A DNA stretch of 64,000 nucleotides from Dioscorea cayenensis subsp. rotundata. Lineage: Eukaryota; Streptophyta; Magnoliopsida; Dioscoreales; Dioscoreaceae. The position numbers and the translations under genes were made by a program. The first letter of the stretch is position 1. Each line of letters begins with the position of its first letter. Shown piece after piece: positions 35,517-45,806 of the stretch. Under the pieces are notes generated by a model, which searched no databases, was not told the DNA's origin, and worked only from the letters and a program-made list of their open reading frames with translations. The stretch spans positions 20,999,257 through 21,063,256 of the forward strand of contig NC_052476.1 of NCBI RefSeq assembly GCF_009730915.1. The letters run 5' to 3'.

Positions 35517-38500
35517 CGACAAAACCAACCTCGAAAACAACCCCTGTTATTTTAATATTTTTTAGTGTTTATTTCTCCCCCGTGTGCTAATAAAAAAAAG
35601 TTAAATTCAAACTTCTACAAATACAAAAATTATAATAAAAAGTTTACAAGTTTAGCATTGATGGATTAATAATTATTAAAAGTAAATCATTGTCACAATC
35701 GCCTGATGCATGATCTTTCATTTAACAATTGTTTGAATTTCAAGCAATTGTTAATCTGTCAATTTAGATATTTTTGCAATTTCTGGTAGAATTGTTTCAA
35801 TTTTGTTAATCCTCTTGTTCAAATATCAAAGTTACATGATCTCACTCAATTTGATATCTTAGATTCGATTGTCTTTTTGTCAATGAATTGGGAGTGGAAG
35901 AAGTCTGGAATTGATGGTGGTGGGATTTTTCTCCCTTATTTGAAACTTCGATCACCACTATATATATCCAAATCATGGCTCGAGATTGATTCATGAACGA
36001 GCATCTCCAATTTTTTTCAATTTTCTTGGAAGTCTCACGGGAAAGGTATTATCTCATTCTTTGTGTTTCTGTTAAGTAAATACAAATCGAAAAACCTAAT
36101 GTTGTACATATAAAAATCTTACTCATGTTTGATTTATATTTGCTACTCCATTTTATGTGTGTGTGTGCTTGGCTGGAGGGACTGGAGGGACTGGAGGGGC
36201 TGGAGGGACTGGAGGGACTCGGTTCCATGACCCGATTAGTAGGGAGTGAGGGCAAAATGTCACAATAAATTTTATACTTCTCAATAAATTTTATATTAGT
36301 TTATTTTTTTATGTTATTTAGTGTATTTCTCATTTTTTTAATGTGGTGTGATTCAATATTTATTTATATAAAAATACTTGCTTAAATTTTTTTAGAAATC
36401 ATGTTTTTTTATTTTTTTTATTCTTCAATATTTGATTTTTTTAATTATATATAACTAAAAAAATTATATTATTTTTTTAAAAAAATTATTGACCCCGGTT
36501 CAACCCGAGTTGAACCCCTTGACCCTCGACAGCTACCCTTCTCGGGTCGATGCCCGGTCCGCGTCTGAAAACCTTGATTTTTTTTTTTTTGCAGGTTGTG
36601 TGATTTCTCCCACATGCTAATTAAAAAAAAAAAAGTTAAATTCAAACTTCTACAAATACGAAAAATTATAATAAAAAAAGTTTACAAGTTTAGCATCGAT
36701 GGATTAATAATTATTAAAAAGTAAATCATTGTCACAATCACCAAAAATTTCAAAAATTTCAAAAATAATCATTGTCACAAGTTAGAAAAATACGCCTATA
36801 TAAGAGTGTCTTGAGAGAAATCGAAAATTTCAAATCGCTCTCCCTTCCTCTTCCCGAAGCTTCCACCTCGCCATGGGCGCGAAAAGTACCTCATCCACGC
36901 CCGCCCGCTGGAGCCGCCGCCACCATCGGAGGGGACGTCGTTGGTCTTCCTCACGAACAAGGGCATGGAGGCGCTATGGTCCTTCTCCCACCCATTTGGA
37001 GGTCACCATCTCTCCCTCATCAAAAGCGTAAAATATGTTGTAGGTTGTTATAAACAACAATTACAAAAAAATTGCTTTAACGACAAAAACCAACCTCGAA
37101 AAACAACCCCTCGTTATTTTTAATATTTTTTTTAGTGTTTATTTCTCCCCGTGTGCTAATAAAAAAAGTTAAATTCAAACTTCTACAAATACAAAAAAAT
37201 TATAATAAAAAAGTTTACAAGTTTAGCATTGATGGATTAATAATTATTAAAAAGTAAATCATTGTCACAATCGCTTTCGATGCATGATCTTTTCATTTAA
37301 CAATTGTTTTGAATTTCAAGCAATTGTTAATCATCAATTTAGATATTTTTTTGCAATTTCGGTAGAATTGTTTCAATTTTTGTTAATCCTCTTGTTCAAA
37401 TATCAAAGTTACATGATCTCACTCAATTTGATATCTTAGATTCGATTGTCTTTTTGTCAATGAATTGGGAGTGGAAGAAAGTCTGGAATTGATGGTGGTG
37501 GGATTTTCTCCCTTATTTGAAACTTCTGATCACCACTATATATATCCAAATCATGGCTCAGGATTGATTCATGAACGACATCTCCAATTTTTTTCAATTT
37601 TTCTTGGAAGTCTCCCGGGAAAGGTATTATCTCATTCTTTGTGTTTCTGTTAAGTAAATACAAATCGAAAAACCTAATGTTGTACATATAAAAATCTTAC
37701 TCATGTTTGATTTATATTTGCTACTCCATTTTATGTGTGTGTGTGCTTGGCTCTGGAGGGACCTGGAGGGGCTGGAGGGGCTGGAGGGACTGGAGGGGAC
37801 CGGGTTCACGGCCGATTGGTAGAGTCGAGGGCAAAATGTCACAATAAATTTTATACTTCTCAATAAATTTTATATTAGTTTATTTTTTTATGTTATTTAG
37901 TGTATTTCTCATTTTTAATGTGGTGTGATTCAATATTTATTTATATAAAATACTTGCTTAAATTTTTAGAAATCATGTTTTTATTTTTTATTCTTCAATA
38001 TTTGATTTTTTTTAATTATATATAACTAAAAATTATATTATTTTTAAAAATTATTGACCCCGGTTCAACCCAGTTGAACCCCTTGACCCCTGACCGCTAC
38101 CCTTCTCCGGGTCGATGCCCGGTCCGCGTCTGAAAACCTTGATTTTTTTTTCTTTTGCAGGTTGTGTGATTTCTCCCACATGCTAATTAAAAAAAAAAAA
38201 GTTAAATTCAAACTTCTACAAATACGAAAATTATAATAAAAAGTTTACAAGTTTAGCATCGATGGATTAATAATTATTAAAAGTAAATCATTGTCACAAT
38301 CACCAAAAATTTCAAAAATTTCAAAAATAATCATTGTCACAAGTTAGAAAAATACGCCTATATAAGAGTGTCTTGAGAGAAATCGAAAATTTCAAATCGC
38401 TCTCCCTTCCTCTTCCCGAAGCTTCCACCTCGCCATGGGCGCGAGAGTACCTCATCCACGCCGCCCGGAGCTGCCGCCACCATCGGAGGGGACGTCGTTG

Positions 38501-39709
38501 GTCTTCCTCACGAACAAGGGCATGGAGGCGCTATGGTCCTTCTCCCACCCATTTGGAGGTCACCATCTCTCCCTCATCAAAAAGCGTAAAAATATGTTGT
38601 AGGTTGTTATAAACAACAATTACAAAAAAATTGCTTTTAACGACAAAAACCAACCTCGAAAAACAACCCCTCGTTATTTTAATATTTTTTTAGTGTTTAT
38701 TTCTCCCCGTGTGCTAATAAAAAAAGTTAAATTCAAACTTCTACAAATACAAAAAAATTATAATAAAAAAAGTTTACAAGTTTAGCATTGATGGATTAAT
38801 AATTATTAAAAAGTAAATCATTGTCACAATCGCTCGATGCATGATCTTTTCATTTAACAATTGTTTGAATTTCAAGCAATTGTTAATCATCAATTTAGAT
38901 ATTTTTTTGCAATTTCGGTAGAATTGTTTCAATTTTTGTTAATCCTCTTGTTCAAATATCAAAGTTACATGATCTCACTCAATTTGATATCTTAGATTCG
39001 ATTGTCTTTTGTCAATGAATTGGGAGTGGAAGAAGCTGGAATTGATGGTGGTGGGATTTTCTCCCTTATTTGAAACTTCTGATCACCACTATATATATCC
39101 AAATCATGGCTCAGGATTGATTCATGAACAGCATCTCCAATTTTTCAATTTTCTTGGAAGTCTCCTGGGAAAGGTATTATCTCATTCTTTGTGTTTCCTG
39201 TTAAGTAAATACAAATCTGAAAACCTAATGTTGTACATATAAAATCTTACTCATGTTTGATTTATATTTGCTACTCCATTTTATGTGTGTGTGTGCTTGG
39301 CGGCTGGAGGGACTGGAGGGGCTGGAGGGGCTGGAGGGACTGGTTCCGCCGGCCGATTGGTAGGGGGCTGAGGGCAAAATGTCACAATAAATTTTATACT
39401 TCTCAATAAATTTTATATTAGTTTATTTTTATGTTATTTAGTGTATTTCTCATTTTTAATGTGGTGTGATTCAATATTTATTTATATAAAATACTTGCTT
39501 AAATTTTTAGAAATCATGTTTTTATTTTTTATTCTTCAATATTTGATTTTTTTTAATTATATATAACTAAAAATTATATTATTTTTAAAAATTATTGACC
39601 CCGGTTCAACCCAGTTGAACCCCTTGACCCCTGACCGCTACCCTTCTCCGGGTCGATGCCCGGTCCGCGTCTGAAAACCTTGATTTTTTTTTCTTTTGCA
39701 GGTTGTGTG

Positions 39710-39842
39710 ATTTCTCCCACATGCTAATTAAAAAAAAAAAAGTTAAATTCAAACTTCTACAAATACGAAAATTATAATAAAAAGTTTACAAGTTTAGCAT
39801 CGATGGATTAATAATTATTAAAAGTAAATCATTGTCACAATC
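39710..39842 (+). repeat. Direct repeat A of the array unit (reference copy)
   Basis: 133 bp running from ATTTCTCCCACATGCTAATT to CATTGTCACAATC. It matches direct repeat B (40231-40363) almost base for base apart from CACATGC versus CCGTGTGC and homopolymer lengths. Together they bracket the promoter-plus-exon block. They lack the primer-binding site and polypurine tract that would suggest a TRIM or LTR element. Confidence 0.8.
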
Positions 39843-39896
39843 ACCAAAATTTCAAAATTTCAAAATAATCATTGTCACAAGTTAGAAAATACTGCC

Positions 39897-39904
39897 TATA
39901 TAAG
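39897..39904 (+). promoter_or_regulatory. TATA box of the array unit (reference copy)
   Basis: TATATAAG in the context ACTGCCTATATAAGAGTGTC, 68 bp upstream of the short-exon ATG. The same box occurs in nearly all units (e.g. 35239, 36798, 38360, 41439, 42980, 44519). The related gene at 45.8 kb has a weaker CCTATATTACGAG at the same place. The spacing fits a plant pol II core promoter with a short leader. Confidence 0.6.
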
Positions 39905-39971
39905 AGTGTCTTGAGAGAAATCGAAATTTCAAATCGCTCTCCCTTCCTCTTCCCGAAGCTTCCACCTCGCC

Positions 39972-40175
39972 ATGGGCGCGAGAAAGTACCTCATCCACGC
40001 CGCCGCTGGAGCTGCCGCCACCATCGGAGGGACGTCGTTGGTCTTCCTCACGAACAAGGGCATGGAGGCGCTATGGTCCTTCTCCCACCCATTTGGAGGT
40101 CACCATCTCTCCCTCATCAAAAGCGTAAAATATGTTGTAGGTTGTTATAAACAACAATTACAAAAATTGCTTTAA
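39972..40175 (+). CDS. Short ORF of the array unit, intact copy 2
   Basis: Encodes the same 67 residues as the copies at 35313 and 41514. TATATAAG lies at 39897-39904, 68 bp upstream of the ATG, with AAGCTTCCACCTCGCC directly before it. The block is flanked by the 133-bp direct repeats 39710-39842 and 40231-40363. The neighbouring units carry the same block with small indels that break the frame. Confidence 0.45.
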   Translation: MGARKYLIHAAAGAAATIGGTSLVFLTNKGMEALWSFSHPFGGHHLSLIKSVKYVVGCYKQQLQKLL

Positions 40176-40230
40176 CGACAAAACCAACCTCGAAAACAAC
40201 CCCTGTTATTTTAATATTTTTTTAGTGTTT

Positions 40231-40363
40231 ATTTCTCCCCGTGTGCTAATAAAAAAAGTTAAATTCAAACTTCTACAAATACAAAAAAATTATAATAAAA
40301 AAAGTTTACAAGTTTAGCATTGATGGATTAATAATTATTAAAAAGTAAATCATTGTCACAATC
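40231..40363 (+). repeat. Direct repeat B of the array unit (reference copy)
   Basis: Second 133-bp copy, downstream of the short exon. After it the unit continues with CGATGCATGATCTTTCATTT and then an AT-rich stretch leading to the HECT-derived segment. The A/B pair is present in every full unit. Confidence 0.8.
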
Positions 40364-40494
40364 GCTCGATGCATGATCTTTCATTTAACAATTGTTTGAA
40401 TTTCAAGCAATTGTTAATCATCAATTTAGATATTTTTTTGCAATTTCGGTAGAATTGTTTCAATTTTTGTTAATCCTCTTGTTCAAATATCAAA

Positions 40495-40835
40495 GTTACA
40501 TGATCTCACTCAATTTGATATCTTAGATTCGATTGTCTTTTTGTCAATGAATTGGGAGTGGAAGAAAGTCTGGAATTGATGGTGGTGGGATTTTTCTCCC
40601 TTATTTGAAACTTCGATCACCACTATATATATCCAAATCATGGCTCGAGGATTGATTCATGAACAGACATCTCCAATTTTTTTCAATTTTTCTTGGAAGT
40701 CTCCGGGAAAGGTATTATCTCATTCTTTGTGTTTCTGTTAAGTAAATACAAATCTGAAAACCTAATGTTGTACATATAAAAATCTTACTCATGTTTGATT
40801 TATATTTGCTACTCCATTTTATGTGTGTGTGTGTG
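40495..40835 (+). pseudogene. UPL7-derived HECT segment of the array unit (reference copy)
   Basis: After the acceptor-like GATATCTTAG the sequence encodes SFVNELG, then VEEAGIDGGGIF, the start of the HECT domain in UPL7-type ligases. About 210 bp, including the next intron, are missing relative to the copy at 50.8-51.1 kb. It then resumes in another frame with ETSDHHYIYPNHGSG and LIHEQHLQFF, then LGSLLGK and a donor-like GTATTAT. Frame and amino acids on both sides of the deletion are best kept in the unit at 38162-39702. The catalytic Cys lobe of HECT is not present. This is a fragment and cannot be a working ligase. Confidence 0.8.
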
Positions 40836-40930
40836 CTGGCGGCTGGAGGGGACTGGAGGGGTCTGGAGGGGACTGGAGGGACCTGGGTTCCACGGCCGAT
40901 TGAGTAGGGGTGAGGGCAAAATGTCACAAT
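40836..40930 (-). repeat. Minisatellite with inverted intron/exon-2 junction (reference copy)
   Basis: On the + strand this reads GGCTGGAGGGGACTGGAGGGG repeated with 9-11 bp periodicity, then a GGTTCC...CCGATT stretch and GAGGGCAAAATGTCACAAT. The same sequence at 45411-45491 forms the end of the intron and the first bases of exon 2 of the small minus-strand gene. Read in that direction the minisatellite is a CCCTCCAGT-type pyrimidine tract ending in the splice acceptor. Relative to the promoter/exon block, the piece is inverted in the array. Copy number of the 9-10 bp motif differs between units. Confidence 0.75.
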
Positions 40931-41225
40931 AAATTTTATACTTCTCAATAAATTTTATATTAGTTTATTTTTATGTTATTTAGTGTATTTCTCATTTTTA
41001 ATGTGGTGTGATTCAATATTTATTTATATAAAATACTTGCTTAAATTTTTAGAAATCATGTTTTTATTTTTTATTCTTCAATATTTGATTTTTTTTAATT
41101 ATATATAACTAAAAATTATATTATTTTTAAAAATTATTGACCCCGGTTCAACCCAGTTGAACCCCTTGACCCCTGACCGCTACCCTTCTCCGGGTCGATG
41201 CCCGGTCCGCGTCTGAAAACCTTGA
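40931..41225 (+). mobile_element. MITE half within the array unit (reference copy)
   Basis: Starts AATTTTATACTTCTCAATAA and ends GTCTGAAAACCTTGAT. It matches the right half of the element at 9365-9920 (TATTAGTTTATTTTTATG, AAATACTTGCTTAAATTTTT, ATTTTTAATTATATATAAC, GGGTCGATGCC). It also carries a TTGACCCCGGTTCAACCC stretch missing from that copy. No left terminal repeat is present in the unit, so the transposon end is captured, not whole. Confidence 0.7.
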
Positions 41226-41513
41226 TTTTTTTTTCTTTTGCAGGTTGTGTGATTTCTCCCACATGCTAATTAAAAAAAAAAAAGTTAAATTCAAACTTCT
41301 ACAAATACGAAAATTATAATAAAAAGTTTACAAGTTTAGCATCGATGGATTAATAATTATTAAAAGTAAATCATTGTCACAATCACCAAAATTTCAAAAT
41401 TTCAAAATAATCATTGTCACAAGTTAGAAAATACTGCCTATATAAGAGTGTCTTGAGAGAAATCGAAATTTCAAATCGCTCTCCCTTCCTCTTCCCGAAG
41501 CTTCCACCTCGCC

Positions 41514-41717
41514 ATGGGCGCGAGAAAGTACCTCATCCACGCCGCCGCTGGAGCTGCCGCCACCATCGGAGGGACGTCGTTGGTCTTCCTCACGAACAAG
41601 GGCATGGAGGCGCTATGGTCCTTCTCCCACCCATTTGGAGGTCACCATCTCTCCCTCATCAAAAGCGTAAAATATGTTGTAGGTTGTTATAAACAACAAT
41701 TACAAAAATTGCTTTAA
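41514..41717 (+). CDS. Short ORF of the array unit, intact copy 3
   Basis: Third copy with an unbroken 67-residue frame, identical at protein level to the copies at 35313 and 39972. Adjacent units 39703-41243 and 41244-42788 are almost the same over the exon block, so this pair looks recently duplicated or recently homogenised. It has the same upstream TATATAAG box and leader. Confidence 0.45.
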   Translation: MGARKYLIHAAAGAAATIGGTSLVFLTNKGMEALWSFSHPFGGHHLSLIKSVKYVVGCYKQQLQKLL

Positions 41718-44700
41718 CGACAAAACCAACCTCGAAAACAACCCCTGTTATTTTAATATTTTTTAGTGTTTATTTCTCCCCCGTGTGCTAATAAAAAAAA
41801 GTTAAATTCAAACTTCTACAAATACAAAAATTATAATAAAAAGTTTACAAGTTTAGCATTGATGGATTAATAATTATTAAAAGTAAATCATTGTCACAAT
41901 CGCCTGATGCATGATCTTTCATTTAACAATTGTTTGAATTTCAAGCAATTGTTAATCATCAATTTAGATATTTTTTTGCAATTTCGGTAGAATTGTTTCA
42001 ATTTTTGTTAATCCTCTTGTTCAAATATCAAAGTTACATGATCTCACTCAATTTGATATCTTAGATTCGATTGTCTTTTTGTCAATGAATTGGGAGTGGA
42101 AGAAGTCGGAATTGATGGTGGTGGGATTTTTCTCCCTTATTTGAAACTTCGATCACCACTATATATATCCAAATCATGGCTCAGGATTGATTCATGAACA
42201 AAGCATCTCCAATTTTTTTCAATTTTTCTTGGAAGTCTCCCGGGAAAGGTATTATCTCATTCTTTGTGTTTCCTGTTAAGTAAATACAAATCTGAAAACC
42301 TAATGTTGTACATATAAAATCTTACTCATGTTTGATTTATATTTGCTACTCCATTTTATGTGTGTGTGTGCTTGGCGGCTGGAGGGACTGGAGGGGCTGG
42401 AGGGGCTGGAGGGACTGGAGGGACTGGTTCCGCCGGCCGATTGGTAGGGGGCTGAGGGCAAAATGTCACAATAAATTTTATACTTCTCAATAAATTTTAT
42501 ATTAGTTTATTTTTATGTTATTTAGTGTATTTCTCATTTTTAATGTGGTGTGATTCAATATTTATTTATATAAAATACTTGCTTAAATTTTTAGAAATCA
42601 TGTTTTTATTTTTTATTCTTCAATATTTGATTTTTTTTAATTATATATAACTAAAAATTATATTATTTTTAAAAATTATTGACCCCGGTTCAACCCAGTT
42701 GAACCCCTTGACCCCTGACCGCTACCCTTCTCCGGGTCGATGCCCGGTCCGCGTCTGAAAACCTTGATTTTTTTTCTTTTTTGCGGGGTTGTGTGATTTC
42801 TCCCACATGCTAATTAAAAAGTTAAATTCAAACTTCTACAAATACGAAAAATTATAATAAAAAAAGTTTACAAGTTTAGCATCGATGGATTAATAATTAT
42901 TAAAAAGTAAATCATTGTCACAATCACCAAAATTTCAAAATTTCAAAATAATCATTGTCACAAGTTAGAAAATACTGCCTATATAAGAGTGTCTTGAGAG
43001 AAATCAAAATTTCAAATCGCTCTCCCTTCCTCTTCCCGAAGCTTCCACCTCGCCATGGGCGCGAGAGTACCTCATCCACGCCGCGCTGGAGCTGCCGCCA
43101 CCATCGGAGGGGACGTCGTTGGTCTTCCTCACGAACAAGGGCATGGAGGCGCTATGGTCCTTCTCCCACCCATTTGGAGGTCACCATCTCTCCCTCATCA
43201 AAAAGCGTAAAAATATGTTGTAGGTTGTTATAAACAACAATTACAAAAAAATTGCTTTAACGACAAAACCAACCTCGAAAAACAACCCCCTGTTATTTTT
43301 AATATTTTTTTTAGTGTTTATTTCTCCCCGTGTGCTAATAAAAAAAGTTAAATTCAAACTTCTACAAATACAAAAAAATTATAATAAAAAAAGTTTACAA
43401 GTTTAGCATTGATGGATTAATAATTATTAAAAGTAAATCATTGTCACAATCGCCTGATGCATGATCTTTCATTTAACAATTGTTTGAATTTCAAGCAATT
43501 GTTAATCTGTCAATTTAGATATTTTTGCAATTTCTGGTAGAATTGTTTCAATTTTGTTAATCCTCTTGTTCAAATATCAAAGTTACATGATCTCACTCAA
43601 TTTGATATCTTAGATTCGATTGTCTTTTTGTCAATGAATTGGGAGTGGAAGAAAGTCTGGAATTGATGGTGGTGGGATTTTTCTCCCTTATTTGAAACTT
43701 CTGATCACCACTATATATATCCAAATCATGGCTCAGGATTGATTCATGAACAGCATCTCCAATTTTTCAATTTTCTTGGAAGTCTCCCAGGGAAAGGTAT
43801 TATCTCATTCTTTGTGTTTCTGTTAAGTAAATACAAATCGAAAAACCTAATGTTGTACATATAAAAATCTTACTCATGTTTGATTTATATTTGCTACTCC
43901 ATTTTATGTGTGTGTGTGCTTGGCGGTGGAGGGACCTGGAGGGGTCGGAGGGACTGGTTCCGACGGGCCGATTAGTAGAGGGTGAGGGCAAAATGTCACA
44001 ATAAATTTTACACTTCTCAATAAATTTTATATTAGTTTATTTTTATGTTATTTAGTGTATTTCTCATTTTTAATGTGGTGTGATTCAATATTTATTTATA
44101 TAAAATACTTGCTTAAATTTTTAAAAATCATGTTTTTATTTTTTATTCTTCAATATTTGATTTTTTTAATTATATATAACTAAAAATTATATCATTTTTA
44201 ATAAAAATTATTGACCCCGGTTCAACCCAGTTGAACCCCTTGACCCCTGACCGCTACCCTTCTCCGGGTCGATGCCCGGTCCGCGTCTGAAAACCTTGAT
44301 TTTTTTTTCTTTTGCAGGTTGTGTGATTTCTCCCACATGCTAATTAAAAAAAAAAAAGTTAAATTCAAACTTCTACAAATACGAAAAATTATAATAAAAA
44401 AAGTTTACAAGTTTAGCATCGATGGATTAATAATTATTAAAAAGTAAATCATTGTCACAATCACCAAAAATTTCAAAAATTTCAAAATAATCATTGTCAC
44501 AAGTTAGAAAAATACGCCTATATAAGAGTGTCTTGAGAGAAATCGAAATTTCAAATCGCTCTCCTTCCTCTTCCCGAAGCTTCCACCTCGCCATGGGCGC
44601 GAGAAAGTACCTCATCCACGCCCGCCCTGGAGCTCGCCGCCACCATCGGAGGGGACGTCGTTGGTCTTCCTCACGAACAAGGGCATGGAGGCGCTATGGT

Positions 44701-44857
44701 CCTTCTCCCACCCATTTGGAGGTCACCATCTCTCCCTCATCAAAAGCGTAAAATATGTTGTAGGTTGTTATAAACAACAATTACAAAAATTGCTTTAACG
44801 ACAAAACCAACCTCGAAAACAACCCCTGTTGTTTTAATATTTTTTTAGTGTTTATAT

Positions 44858-45380
44858 TGGAAAGGAAAATTTTAAAAAAAACTTGTGATTTTAAATTGTT
44901 GAAGGTGGGATTGTATTTTTTTTTCGTTTGCAGGTTGTGTGATTTCTCCCGCATGCTAATAAAAAAAAGTTAAATTCAGTAATTCATATAAAATACTTCG
45001 TATTCGATAAGCAACGTGGCGTGATGTAAACATATATTATTTTTTACTTTTTGACTTAATATAAATTATTACATAAATTATTATTTTTAGATATATTCAT
45101 AATGAGGGAAAGAAGTGTCATTTATTGAATTAAATGAAAAATAACAAAGCCTTTTCAAAAAAAATTTATAAATGACACGCAAAATCCACCATTTTTCTCC
45201 CGATTCGAATCCAACCACTAAAAACTAGAACAACAACACCAAACACCCACTAAAACATCAAATAAACAAAACTAAAATATCACATAAATTAAAAACAAAT
45301 ACTGAATTACCAGATTAGAAGTTAGAAAATAAAAAAAAACCTAGCAAATCAATAGCCTTAGGGCCTGCAGCAGTTGAAGC
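44858..45380. other. Right flank of the array with a unit remnant
   Basis: The array breaks off inside the block after the short exon (TTTTTTTAGTGTTTATATTGG). At about 44915-44977 a short remnant of the unit reappears (TTTGCAGGTTGTGTGATTTC, then AAAGTTAAATTCA). The rest to 45380 is AT-rich and single-copy within this window. No gene is seen. Confidence 0.6.
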
Positions 45381-45806
45381 TTAGAGGCCATCCTTCTCCT
45401 TTTCTGCTTGGCGACTGGAGGGACTGGAGGGGCTGGAGGGACTGGTTCCGCCGGCCGATTGGTAGGGGGGCTGAGGGCAAAATGTCACAATTGAACCAAT
45501 CAAGTTTAGTCAATTGAATAGATTAAGTTTAGTAAAAGAAAATTAATTAGTTTGAACTTGTAGTTGGTATAAAGTTGTAGATTGTGATTTGTTAGTTTGA
45601 TTTTGTTTTAAAACAAGGTGTCAGTTTCTAGTTAAATGAGAATTTTAACATGGGTACCAGATTTACCTCGATAGAAGGGGTAGGTGTGACACATAGTGCT
45701 GGAAGAGGGCCTCCATGCCTTTGTTTGTGAGGAAGACCAAAGCCGTCCCTCCGACAGTGGCGGCAACTCCAGCAGCGTCCTGGATGAGATATTTTCTAGC
45801 GCTCAT
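45381..45806 (-). CDS. Small two-exon gene related to the array short exon
   Basis: Exon 1 is 45667-45806 (ATG at 45806: MSARKYLIQDAAGVAATVGG, then TALVFLTNKGMEALFQHYV), with donor GAG/GTAAAT. Exon 2 is 45381-45414, after acceptor CCCTCCAG/TCGCC, and gives RQAEKEKDGL and stop TAA at 45381. The 57-residue product has one likely membrane helix with Gly/Ala spacing and a short charged tail. I do not recognise the family. The leader from about 45890 and exon 1 are clearly related to the promoter/exon block of the array, and the intron end and exon 2 start to its inverted minisatellite piece. It may be the source gene or another daughter copy. The intron is 252 nt with canonical ends. Confidence 0.55.

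Larger units (their letters stand above)
26415..44857 (+). repeat. Head-to-tail array of a ~1.54-kb mosaic unit (about 12 copies)
   Basis: Units start at about 27430, 28922, 30441, 31997, 33511, 35043, 36596, 38162, 39703, 41244, 42789 and 44319 (counted from TTGTGTGATTTCTCCCACAT). A partial copy precedes at the gap and the last copy stops at about 44857. Spacing is 1.49-1.57 kb. Each unit holds, in order, direct repeat A (133 bp), a TATA promoter with a short exon, direct repeat B (133 bp), a UPL7-derived HECT segment, a 9-10 bp minisatellite with an inverted intron/exon-2 piece, and half of a MITE. ATG positions of the short exon are 29185, 30715, 33771, 35313, 36873, 38435, 39972, 41514, 43055 and 44593; the copies at about 27.7 and 32.25 kb lack it. 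The 67-aa frame is whole only at 35313, 39972 and 41514. Copies between 26.4 and 33.5 kb are peppered with short indels. Confidence 0.95.

Noticed and set aside
39710-40363. Direct repeats of the array unit as LTRs of a TRIM element
   Set aside because: No primer-binding site after the first repeat and no polypurine tract before the second; the enclosed block is a host-type promoter and exon related to the gene at 45.8 kb.
26415-44857. Array as a CRISPR or classical centromeric satellite
   Set aside because: The unit is 1.54 kb and contains gene pieces, a TATA box and a transposon half; there are no short repeats with unique spacers, and the period is far from the usual 150-180 or 340 bp satellites.
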